NCBI GenBank assembly: GCA_035762175.1
Contig: DASTPP010000100.1
Span: 1-64,000 of the forward strand
Origin: DASTPP01 sp035762175
GTDB lineage: Bacteria > Myxococcota_A > Polyangia > Polyangiales > Polyangiaceae
Direction: 5' to 3'
Length of the DNA: 64,000 nucleotides
Made by a program: the position numbers and the translations under genes. This document shows positions 39,994 to 47,455 of this stretch, piece by piece. Under the pieces are notes generated by a model. It made no database searches and was not told where the DNA came from. It saw only the letters and a program-made list of their open reading frames with translations. Numbering within the stretch: the first letter of the stretch is position 1; the number at the start of each line of letters is the position of its first letter.

Positions 39994-41792
39994 GCGCGAC
40001 GGGCGGCGGGGCGGGGGCCCCGGGCAAGAGGCTGGTCGAGATGTCCTGGGACCCGGTCACGCGGGTCATCGGCAGCCTCGGCATCTACACCAAGATCGAC
40101 TTCGAGGCGCGGCGCGTGGTCGAGTGCCACTCGACCTCGTCCATCTTCCGCGGGTATAGCGTCTTCATGCGCGGCAAAGACCCGCGCGACGCCCACTTCA
40201 TCACCAGCCGCATCTGCGGCATCTGCGGCGACAACCACGCGACGTGCGCCGTGTACGCGCAGAACATGGCCTTCGGCGTGCGCCCGCCCGAGGTCGCCGA
40301 GTGGATCGTGAACCTCGGCGAGGCCGCCGAGTACATGTTCGACCACAACCTCTATCAAGACAACCTGGTCGGGGTCGATTACTGCGAGCAGATGGTGCGC
40401 GAGACCAACCCCGGGGTGCTCGCGCGGGCCGAGCGGGCCGAGGCGGCGCACGCGGACGTGCACGGCTTCCGGACGGTCGCCGACATCATGCGGGCGCTCA
40501 ACCCCTTCACCGGGGCGTTCTACCGCGAGGCGCTGCAGATGAGCCGCCTCTCGCGCGAGATGTTCTGCCTGATGGAGGGCCGGCACGTGCACCCCTCGAC
40601 GCTCTACCCGGGCGGCGTCGGCACGGTGCCCACGGTGCAGCTCTTCACCGACTACCTCGTGCGGCTGATGAAGTACGTCGAGTTCGTCAAGCGGGCGGTG
40701 CCGCTGCACGACGACCTCTTCGACTTCTTCTACGAGGCGCTGCCGGGCTACGAGGAGGTGGGGCGGCGGCGCGTGCTGCTCGGGTGCTGGGGGTCGTTCC
40801 AGAACCCCGAGGCGTGCGACTACCGCTACGAGACCATGGCCCGCTGGGGCCGGGCCATGTACGTGACGCCCGGCATCGTCGTCGACGGCGAGCTTTTGAC
40901 GACCGACCTCGTCGACATCAACCTCGGCATGCGCGTCTTGCTGGGCAGCTCGTTCTACGACGATTGGGCGGGCGAGGCGCCCCTGGTCAAGGCCGACCCG
41001 CTCGGCAACCCCGTCGACCCGCGCCACCCGTGGAACCAGCAGACCCGCCCCCGCCCGCAGAAGCGCGACTTCGGCGGCAAGTACACCTGGGTCGTCTCGC
41101 CCCGGTGGTTCGACGCGGCGAGCGGGCAGCACCTCGCGCTCGACACCGGCGGCGGCCCGCTCGCGCGGCTCTGGGCGACGGCGCTCGCCGACGTGGTCGA
41201 CGTCGGCTACGTCAAGGCGACGGGCCACGGCGTGCGCATTCGCCTGCCGAAGACGGCGTCGCTGCCCGAGACCGAGCTCGCGTGGCAGATACCGCTCTAT
41301 AGCAACACGCTCGAGCGCAACCGGGCGCGCTCCTACTTTCAGGCGTACGCCGCGGCGCTCGCCCTCTACTTCGTCGAGCGGGCGCTGAAAGAGGTGCACG
41401 CCGGGCGGGTCGAGACGCAGGCGCCCTTCAAGGTGCCCGACCAGGCGATCGGCTGCGGCTTTCACGAGGCGGTGCGCGGCCTGCTCTCGCACCACCTCGT
41501 CATCGAGGGGGGCAAGATCGCCAACTACCAGCCCTACCCCCCCACCCCCTGGAACGCGAGCCCCCGCGACTCGTTCGGCACGCCCGGCCCCTACGAAGAT
41601 GCGGTGCAGGGCATGCCGCTCTTCGAAGAGAACGGGCCCGAGACCTTCAAGGGCATCGACATCATGCGCACCGTGCGCAGCTTCGACCCCTGCCTGCCCT
41701 GCGGCGTGCACATGTACCTGGGCGAGGGCCGCGCGATCGAGGTCCGGCATTCTCCGACGCTCGGCGCCCGCTTCGTCGACGAGCGGCGATGA
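39990..41792 (+). CDS. hhyL: [NiFe] hydrogenase large subunit, group 1h
   Basis: 600 residues from a GTG at 39990 overlapping the small-subunit stop by four bases. The L1 motif RICGICGDNH (Cys76, Cys79, His83) and L2 motif DPCLPCGVH (Cys568, Cys571, His574) supply the four Cys that hold Ni and Fe. A 26-residue tail follows His574 and is the expected peptide removed by the maturation protease encoded downstream. FITSRICGICGDNHATC and SFDPCLPCGVHMYLG are the forms seen in group 1h rather than respiratory Hup/Hya enzymes. It oxidises H2, and enzymes of this group work at atmospheric concentrations. The electron acceptor is not in the window. Confidence 0.94.
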   Translation: MSATGGGAGAPGKRLVEMSWDPVTRVIGSLGIYTKIDFEARRVVECHSTSSIFRGYSVFMRGKDPRDAHFITSRICGICGDNHATCAVYAQNMAFGVRPPEVAEWIVNLGEAAEYMFDHNLYQDNLVGVDYCEQMVRETNPGVLARAERAEAAHADVHGFRTVADIMRALNPFTGAFYREALQMSRLSREMFCLMEGRHVHPSTLYPGGVGTVPTVQLFTDYLVRLMKYVEFVKRAVPLHDDLFDFFYEALPGYEEVGRRRVLLGCWGSFQNPEACDYRYETMARWGRAMYVTPGIVVDGELLTTDLVDINLGMRVLLGSSFYDDWAGEAPLVKADPLGNPVDPRHPWNQQTRPRPQKRDFGGKYTWVVSPRWFDAASGQHLALDTGGGPLARLWATALADVVDVGYVKATGHGVRIRLPKTASLPETELAWQIPLYSNTLERNRARSYFQAYAAALALYFVERALKEVHAGRVETQAPFKVPDQAIGCGFHEAVRGLLSHHLVIEGGKIANYQPYPPTPWNASPRDSFGTPGPYEDAVQGMPLFEENGPETFKGIDIMRTVRSFDPCLPCGVHMYLGEGRAIEVRHSPTLGARFVDERR

Positions 41793-42289
41793 GCGACCTC
41801 GACGACCGGCTCGCGCGCATCGAGGGCCTCGTCGCGGCCATCGAGGCCTCGGCCGACGGGGCGACGCGCGCGGCGGCGCGCGAGCTGACCGCGGCGGTGC
41901 TCGGGCTGCACGCGGCGGCGCTCGAGCGGCTGCTCGCCCGGATCGCCGCCTCGCCCGGGGGCGTCGCGCTCGCCGAGGCGTGCGGCCGCGACCCGCTGGT
42001 CGCCGCGGTCCTGGGCCTGCACGGCCTGCACCCGGTGCCGGTCGAGGCGCGGGTCAAGGCCGCGCTCGAGGGGCTGCGGCCCCGGCTGCAGGCGAGGGGC
42101 GCGGTGGCCACCTTGCGGAGCTTCGAGGCGGGCTCGGCGCGGGTGCGGCTCGACGGGCCCGCGGCCCTCAAGCCCCTGGTCGAAGAGGCCATCGCCGAGG
42201 CGGCGCCCGACCTCGCGGCGCTCGAGATCGAGGCGGTCGAGCGCACCCCCTTGGTCCAGCTGCGCGTGCCCGGGCGGGGGGCGGGTTGA
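41789..42289 (+). CDS. NifU-C-like hydrogenase accessory protein without the CxxC
   Basis: 166 residues, ATGA overlap with the large subunit. The N-terminal half is helical (ELTAAVLGLHAAALERLL, PLVAAVLGLHGLHP). The C-terminal half has the NifU-C pattern: VKAALEGLRPRLQARG, then TLRSFEAGSARVRLDGP, LKPLVEEAIAEAAPDL. The two Cys of the Fe-S scaffold motif are missing. A NifU-like gene is a regular member of group 1h clusters. Here it may help insert Fe-S clusters by protein contact only. Role is inferred from context. Confidence 0.65.
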   Translation: MSDLDDRLARIEGLVAAIEASADGATRAAARELTAAVLGLHAAALERLLARIAASPGGVALAEACGRDPLVAAVLGLHGLHPVPVEARVKAALEGLRPRLQARGAVATLRSFEAGSARVRLDGPAALKPLVEEAIAEAAPDLAALEIEAVERTPLVQLRVPGRGAG

Positions 42290-42909
42290 GCGCGCGGGGG
42301 CTCGAGGCGTTGCGGCGCTTCGCGGGCGGCGTCGAGCCCGCGGCCGAGCGCTGCGCGCTCTGCGGCGTCGCCCTCGGCGCCGAGCACCCGCACCTGGTCG
42401 AGCCGGCCGCCCGGCGGCTGCTCTGCGCCTGCGCCGCCTGCGCGGCCCCGGCGGCGATCGGGCCGGGCGGGCGCTACCGGCGGGTGCCGGGCCGGGTGCG
42501 CAAGCTCGCGGGCTTGCGCCTCGACGACGGGCGCTTTCGCGAGCTCGGCGTGCCGGTGGGCCTGGCGTTTCTGTTTCGCAATAGCGTATCTGGCCGCGCC
42601 GTCGCGATCTACCCGGGCCCGGCCGGGCCGACCGAGGCCGACGTGAAGGCCGAGGCGTGGGCCGAGCTCATTCGCGACAACCCCGAGCTCGGGGCCCTCG
42701 AAGACGACGTCGAGGCCCTGCTCGTCTACCGGCTCGGCCGGGCGCGCGCGCACTTCGTCGTGCCCGTCGACGAGTGCTACCGGCTCGTCGGCTTGGTCCG
42801 AACGCTGCGCAGCTCGCTCTTCGGCGCCCCGGCGCCCGCCGAGGTCGAGGCCTTTCTCGCGCGGCTCGAGCGCCTCGCGGGCGGGTCGCCCGGCCGACCG
42901 GGGGCATAA
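42286..42909 (+). CDS. DUF5947-family hydrogenase cluster protein
   Basis: 207 residues from a TTG at 42286 overlapping the previous stop (TTGA). The N terminus has a zinc-finger-like pattern: CALCGV, HPHLVEPA, then a Cys-rich LLCACAACA. This is followed by YRRVP, LPVGLAF-type strand (GVPVGLAFLFRNS), YPGPAGPTEA and a segment VYRLGRARAHFVVPVDECYRLVGLVR. The last matches the DUF5947 family that accompanies group 1h hydrogenases. Biochemical role is unknown. The metal-binding look and the fixed linkage suggest a maturation or assembly step. Confidence 0.75.
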   Translation: MSARGLEALRRFAGGVEPAAERCALCGVALGAEHPHLVEPAARRLLCACAACAAPAAIGPGGRYRRVPGRVRKLAGLRLDDGRFRELGVPVGLAFLFRNSVSGRAVAIYPGPAGPTEADVKAEAWAELIRDNPELGALEDDVEALLVYRLGRARAHFVVPVDECYRLVGLVRTLRSSLFGAPAPAEVEAFLARLERLAGGSPGRPGA

Positions 42910-42911
42910 CG

Positions 42912-44627
42912 ATGGATCTCGGCCCCGTCCGCGCCCTCGCCGACGCGCTGCTCTACGAGGGCTACGTGCTTTACCCCTACCGGGCGTCGGCGCCGAAGAA
43001 CCGCTCGCGCTTCACCTTCGGCAGCCTGCTGCCGCGCGCCTGGGCCGAGGTGCGGGGGGGCGGCGAGCCCTTTCGGCTCGAGAGCCAGTGCCTCGTGCGG
43101 GCGAGCGGCGCCTGCGAGCTCGAGGCGAAGGCGCGCTTTCTGCAGCTCGTGCGCCGTTCGGGGGCCGCCTCGCCCGCCGGCGAGCCGTGGGATGAAGGCG
43201 CCCCGCGCGAGATCGACGCCGGGCCCTTCGGCCTCGCCGAGCTCGGGGCGGGCGGCCGGCGCCGGCGCTTCTCGCTCGCCGCCCGGCGCGTCGTCGAGGG
43301 GGGCGTCGCGCGCGAGCAGGCGGCGCTCGAGGGCGAAATCGAGCTCGTCGCCGAGGGGGCAGGCGAGGGGCTCTATCGCCTTTACGCCCGCGTCGCGAAC
43401 CTCACCCCGCTCGGGGTCGAGGCGACGCCGGCCGACGCCAACCTCCGCTCGCTCGCCTCGACGCACCTCGTGCTCGGCGTGCGGGGGGGCGAGTTCGTGT
43501 CCCTCCAAGACCCGCCGCCGGGGCTCGAGGAGGCCGCGGGGGCTTGCGCGAACGGGTCGGCCTGGCCGGTGCTCGTCGGCCGGCCCGGCGCGGGCGACCT
43601 GCTGCTCTGCTCGCCGATCGTTCTCTACGATTACCCGGCGCTCGCGCCCGAGAGCCCGGGCGACTTCTTCGACGCGACCGAGATCGACGAGATGCTCGTG
43701 CTCCGCATTTTGACGCTCACCGACGGCGAGAAGCGCCAGATGGCGGCCACCGACGAGCGCGCGCGGGCCCTGCTCGAGCGGGCCGAGTCGCTCGGGCCCG
43801 AGGGCCTGCTCAGGCTGCACGGGGCGCTCCGGTCGCCGGGGCGTTCGGCCGGCGGGGGCGTGGCCTTCGCGCCCGGCGATCGGGTCGTTCTGCGGCCGCG
43901 CCAGCGCGCCGACGCGATCGATCTGGTGCTCGCGGGCCGCGACGCGACGGTCGTCGCCGTCGAGCGAGACTACGAAGACCGGGTCCACGTGGCGGTGACG
44001 GTCGACGACGACCCGGGCGCCGACCTCGGCGCCGAGGGCAAGATCGGTCACCGCTTCTTCTTCGGCCCCGACGAGGTCGAGCGGCGGGCCGGCGAGGCCG
44101 ACGCGCCCCGCGAGGGCGCCCCCGCGGCGCCCGGGCCGGCCCGACCCGGGCGCCGGCCGGGCGTGCTCGTCGCCGGCATCGGCAACCTGTTCTTCGGCGA
44201 CGACGGCTTCGGGACCGAGCTCGCCCGGGCGCTGCTGGGGCGGGCGCTGCCCGAGGGGGTGCGCGTGGTCGACTTTGGCATTCGGGGGCTCGATCTCGCG
44301 TACGCGCTCGAAGAATACGACGCTGCCATCTTGCTCGACGCTACCCCGCGCGGGGGGGCGCCGGGCACGCTCTACGTGCTCGAGCCCGAGGTCGACCACC
44401 GGCCGGAGCTTTTCGAGGCCCACTCGCTCACGCCCGAGCGGGTGCTCGCCTCGTTGCCCGCGGGGGCCCGGCCCCGGGCCCTGCGCGTCGTCGGCTGCGA
44501 ACCGCTCACGCTCGAGCCCGACGAGGCGGGGGGCCTCAGCGCGCCGGTGCGCGCGGCCCTCGAAGAGGCGCTATGCTTGGTCGAAGATCTCGCCCGACGC
44601 CTGCTCACGGAGGCCGGCCGTGCATGA
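42912..44627 (+). CDS. Fusion of hydrogenase-cluster accessory protein and maturation endopeptidase
   Basis: 571 residues, two bases after the DUF5947 gene. Residues 1-395 are a large accessory protein seen beside group 1h hydrogenases (ALLYEGYVLYPYRASAPKNR, ESQCLVR, CSPIVLYDYPALAPESPGDFFD, GHRFFFGPDEVE). A Pro/Ala/Gly linker then leads to 417-571, a HyaD/HupD-type protease: GIGNLFFGDDGFG with Asp430/Asp431, Asp454 in VVDFGIRG, LLDAT and His504 in AHSLTPE. The nickel-sensing residues of such proteases are thus present. It should clip the large-subunit tail after metal insertion. These are usually separate genes, so the fusion would tether the clip to the accessory protein. The hypA start overlaps its end by eight bases. 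Confidence 0.82.
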   Translation: MDLGPVRALADALLYEGYVLYPYRASAPKNRSRFTFGSLLPRAWAEVRGGGEPFRLESQCLVRASGACELEAKARFLQLVRRSGAASPAGEPWDEGAPREIDAGPFGLAELGAGGRRRRFSLAARRVVEGGVAREQAALEGEIELVAEGAGEGLYRLYARVANLTPLGVEATPADANLRSLASTHLVLGVRGGEFVSLQDPPPGLEEAAGACANGSAWPVLVGRPGAGDLLLCSPIVLYDYPALAPESPGDFFDATEIDEMLVLRILTLTDGEKRQMAATDERARALLERAESLGPEGLLRLHGALRSPGRSAGGGVAFAPGDRVVLRPRQRADAIDLVLAGRDATVVAVERDYEDRVHVAVTVDDDPGADLGAEGKIGHRFFFGPDEVERRAGEADAPREGAPAAPGPARPGRRPGVLVAGIGNLFFGDDGFGTELARALLGRALPEGVRVVDFGIRGLDLAYALEEYDAAILLDATPRGGAPGTLYVLEPEVDHRPELFEAHSLTPERVLASLPAGARPRALRVVGCEPLTLEPDEAGGLSAPVRAALEEALCLVEDLARRLLTEAGRA

Positions 44628-44952
44628 ACTCGCCATCACCGAGCAGATCGTCGAGGCGGTCAGCGCCCGCTGCGGCGAGGGCGAGCGCGTCACGCGCGTC
44701 GTGCTCGAGATCGGCAAGCTCGCGGCCGTCGTGCCCGACGCCCTGCGCTTCTGCTTCGACGCCTGCGCCCAGGGCACGCCGCTCGAGGGCGCGCGGCTCG
44801 AGATCGTCGAGACGCCCGGCGTCGCCCGCTGCGGGGCGTGCGGCGGCCAGGTGTTGCTCGACCGGCCCTTCGGGCATTGCGGGTGCGGCTCGAGTGATCT
44901 CGAATGGCTCTCGGGCGAAGAGCTCCGCATTCGCGAGATGGAGGTGATCTGA
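44620..44952 (+). CDS. hypA: HypA, nickel-insertion protein
   Basis: 110 residues. The GTG at 44620 is fixed by the invariant start MHEL, whose His2 binds nickel, and by GGAGG six bases upstream. A zinc site of four Cys: Cys71 and Cys74 (CGACGG), then Cys87 and Cys89 in GHCGCGSSD. This gives CxC at the second pair rather than the usual CxxC. It delivers Ni to the large-subunit precursor with HypB. The stop and the hypB start share one base (TGATG). Confidence 0.93.
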   Translation: MHELAITEQIVEAVSARCGEGERVTRVVLEIGKLAAVVPDALRFCFDACAQGTPLEGARLEIVETPGVARCGACGGQVLLDRPFGHCGCGSSDLEWLSGEELRIREMEVI

Positions 44953-45857
44953 TGTGCGGCGTCTGTGGTTGCTCGGGCGGGGGGGCAAAGCGCGAACACG
45001 CTCACGGCCACGAGCACGATCATGGCCACGAGCACGATCGCGATCACGCGGGGGCCCACGGGCGCGAGCACGGGCACGGGCGCCCCCACGACCATGATCA
45101 CGGGCCCGGGCACGACCATGGCCGCGGGCGCGATCGTGATGATGACCAGGGCCCGCCGCGCGCGGCGGCCGTCCCCGTACCGGGGCGCGAGGCGCGTGTC
45201 GTGCGACTCGAGCGCGAGGTGCTCGAGAAGAACGACCGGCTGGCCGAGCGCGGGCGCGGCTGGTTCGCGGGGCGGGGGGTCTTCGCGCTCAACCTGATGG
45301 GCTCGCCGGGGGCGGGCAAGACGGCGCTCATCGAGCGCACGATTCGCGAGGCGGGGGGGCGGCCCGAGGTGGTGGTGATCGAGGGCGATCAAGAGACCTC
45401 GCGCGACGCCGAGCGGGTGCGGGCGGCGGGGGGGCGCGTCGTGCAGATCAACACGGGGGCGGGCTGCCATCTCGACGCGGCGATGGTGCTCTCGGCGCTG
45501 CCCGGGCTCGACCCGCCGCCGGGCTCGCTGCTCGTCATCGAGAACGTGGGCAACCTCGTCTGCCCCGCGCTCTTCGACCTGGGCGAGGGGGCGCGGGCGG
45601 TGGTCTGTTCGGTGGCCGAGGGCGACGACAAGCCGCTCAAGTACCCGCACATGTTCCGCCGGGCCGACGCGATCGTGCTGAGCAAGGTCGACCTCTTGCC
45701 CTACGTGCCCTTCGACCGGGCGCTCTTCTTCGCCCGCGCCCGCGAGGTCAACCCCCGCGCGCGCCTGCTCGAGGTGTCGGCGACGCGCGGCGACGGCGTC
45801 GGCGCGTGGCTCTCGTGGCTGCGCGAGGCGCTGCCGGGGCGGGTCTCGCCGCCGTGA
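44952..45857 (+). CDS. hypB: HypB, nickel-storage GTPase
   Basis: 301 residues from the ATG at 44952. The N terminus MCGVCGC is the high-affinity Ni motif. It is followed by a His-rich stretch (16 His within residues 16-56, alternating with Asp, Glu and Gly) that stores nickel. The GTPase domain has the P loop GSPGAGKT at 117-124, VVIEGDQET, INTGAGCHLDA, IENVGNLVCP and LSKVDLLPY. Insertion of Ni is driven by GTP hydrolysis together with HypA. It is coupled by GTGA overlap to the histidine kinase gene. Confidence 0.95.
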   Translation: MCGVCGCSGGGAKREHAHGHEHDHGHEHDRDHAGAHGREHGHGRPHDHDHGPGHDHGRGRDRDDDQGPPRAAAVPVPGREARVVRLEREVLEKNDRLAERGRGWFAGRGVFALNLMGSPGAGKTALIERTIREAGGRPEVVVIEGDQETSRDAERVRAAGGRVVQINTGAGCHLDAAMVLSALPGLDPPPGSLLVIENVGNLVCPALFDLGEGARAVVCSVAEGDDKPLKYPHMFRRADAIVLSKVDLLPYVPFDRALFFARAREVNPRARLLEVSATRGDGVGAWLSWLREALPGRVSPP

Positions 45858-47455
45858 GCGAGCGGCCGGGCGTGCCCGCCGAGTTCGAGAGGGCGCTCGA
45901 GCTCCTCGGCCAGATGGCCCTGGCGCTCACCTCCGAAGACTCGGCGCGGCGGCAGATCGTCGTCCCGACGGCGACGGCCCGCGAAGAGCCGTCGCGGGTC
46001 TCCGAGGCGAGCGAGGGGCTGCTCGTGCTCGACGACGACCTGCGCGTGGTCGGGCTGAACGAGGCGGCGCTGCGCATGTTCGGCGTCACCCGCGAGGACG
46101 CGCTCTACCAGGACGTGACCGCCCTGCTCGCGGGGCCCGACGGCGAGCCGCCCCTGCGCGTGTCGGCGGGCCGCGGGCGCCGCGCGCTCGTCGTCTCGCC
46201 CTTCGTCGCGGGGCGGCGGGCGGGCGGGCGCTTCGCGCTCGAGATCCGCACGACCGAGCTGTCGTTCGCGGGCGCGTCGCGGCACTGCCTGCTGGTCAGC
46301 GACCTGTCCGAGCGGCGCCGGCTCGAGGCGCCGACGCGCCAGGCCGAGGCCCGCTACCGCGCGCTGGTCGAGGCGATACCGGCGGTGACGTTCATGGCGG
46401 CGCTCGACGGCGGCGACAACGAGATGTACGTGAGCCCCCAGATCGAGTCGCTCCTCGGCTTCTCGCAGAAAGAGTGGCTCGACGACCCCATTCTCTGGTT
46501 CAAGCAGCTACACCCCGACGACCAGGCCCTGTGGAACGAAGAGTTCGCCCGCGGCATCGCCACCGGCGGGCCCTTCCGGGCCGAGTGCCGGGTGCTGACG
46601 CGCGACGGGCGCGTCGTGTGGATCCACGGCGAGGCGCGCCTCGTGCGCGACGACGCGGGCCGGCCGCTCTTTCTGCAGGGCATCGCCTTCGACATCACCG
46701 AGAGCAAGCGGGCCATCGAGCAGATCAAAGAGGCGCAGGAGGCCAAGATTCGCACCGAGCGGCTCGCCGCCGTCGGGCAGCTCGCCGCGAGCATCGGCCA
46801 CGACATTCGCAACCCGCTCGGGGCGGTGACGAACGCCTTCTATTACATCGCCAAGAAGGTGCGGGCCTCGCCGCTCGCGGGCGAGCCGCGCATCGCCCAG
46901 TTCATCGGCATCGTCGAGAAAGAGCTGAAGGCCGCGACCGGCATCGTGAGCGACCTGCTCGACTTCGCCCGCGAGCGCCCCCCGGCGCTCGTCGCCTGCC
47001 CGCTCGCCCCCCTGGTCGACGACGCCTTCAGCGTCGTGCCGCGGCCGGCGAACGTGCGGCTCGCGAACGAGGTGCCCGACACGCTGCCGGTGCCCGACCT
47101 CGACAAGGACCAGTTCCGCCAGGTCGTCGTCAACCTCGTGCAGAACGCGGCCGAGGCCATCCCCGCGGGCCGGCCGGGGCTCGTGCGGGTCGGCGGCGCG
47201 GCCGAGGGGGGCGAGATCGTGCTCACCGTCGCCGACGACGGCGAGGGCATCCCCGACGAGATCGTGGGCAAGATCTTCGAGCCCCTCTTCACCAGCAAGG
47301 TCAAGGGCACCGGGCTCGGCCTCTCGATCGTGGCCAACACGGTCAAGCGGCACCGCGGCTCGGTCACGGTGCAGTCGGCGCGCGGCGTCGGCACGACCTT
47401 CACCGTGCGCCTGCCGCTCGGGCTGCGCGCCGCGGTCGCCGCGGGGCGCCCGTGA
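45854..47455 (+). CDS. PAS-domain sensor histidine kinase inside the hyp operon
   Basis: 533 residues from a GTG at 45854, sharing GTGA with hypB. Residues 50-150 are PAS-like (LLVLDDDLRVVGLNEAALRMFG). Residues 165-290 form a PAS/PAC pair (FMAALDGGDNEMYVSPQIESL, FKQLHPDDQ, ECRVLTRDGRVVWIHGEARL, FDITESKR). HisKA has His316 in SIGHDIRNPLG. The HATPase has VVNLVQNAAEAIP, ADDGEGIPD, TGLGLSIV. There is no membrane segment. It recalls HoxJ, the PAS kinase linked to H2 sensing in Ralstonia, although no regulatory hydrogenase is present. No response regulator is coupled to it. The receivers at 36526-38778 are the nearest candidates. Confidence 0.9.
   Translation: MSERPGVPAEFERALELLGQMALALTSEDSARRQIVVPTATAREEPSRVSEASEGLLVLDDDLRVVGLNEAALRMFGVTREDALYQDVTALLAGPDGEPPLRVSAGRGRRALVVSPFVAGRRAGGRFALEIRTTELSFAGASRHCLLVSDLSERRRLEAPTRQAEARYRALVEAIPAVTFMAALDGGDNEMYVSPQIESLLGFSQKEWLDDPILWFKQLHPDDQALWNEEFARGIATGGPFRAECRVLTRDGRVVWIHGEARLVRDDAGRPLFLQGIAFDITESKRAIEQIKEAQEAKIRTERLAAVGQLAASIGHDIRNPLGAVTNAFYYIAKKVRASPLAGEPRIAQFIGIVEKELKAATGIVSDLLDFARERPPALVACPLAPLVDDAFSVVPRPANVRLANEVPDTLPVPDLDKDQFRQVVVNLVQNAAEAIPAGRPGLVRVGGAAEGGEIVLTVADDGEGIPDEIVGKIFEPLFTSKVKGTGLGLSIVANTVKRHRGSVTVQSARGVGTTFTVRLPLGLRAAVAAGRP

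Noticed and set aside
39645..41750. Long minus-strand open frame opposite the hydrogenase subunits
   Set aside because: Antisense shadow. The plus strand carries all metal ligands and coupled starts.
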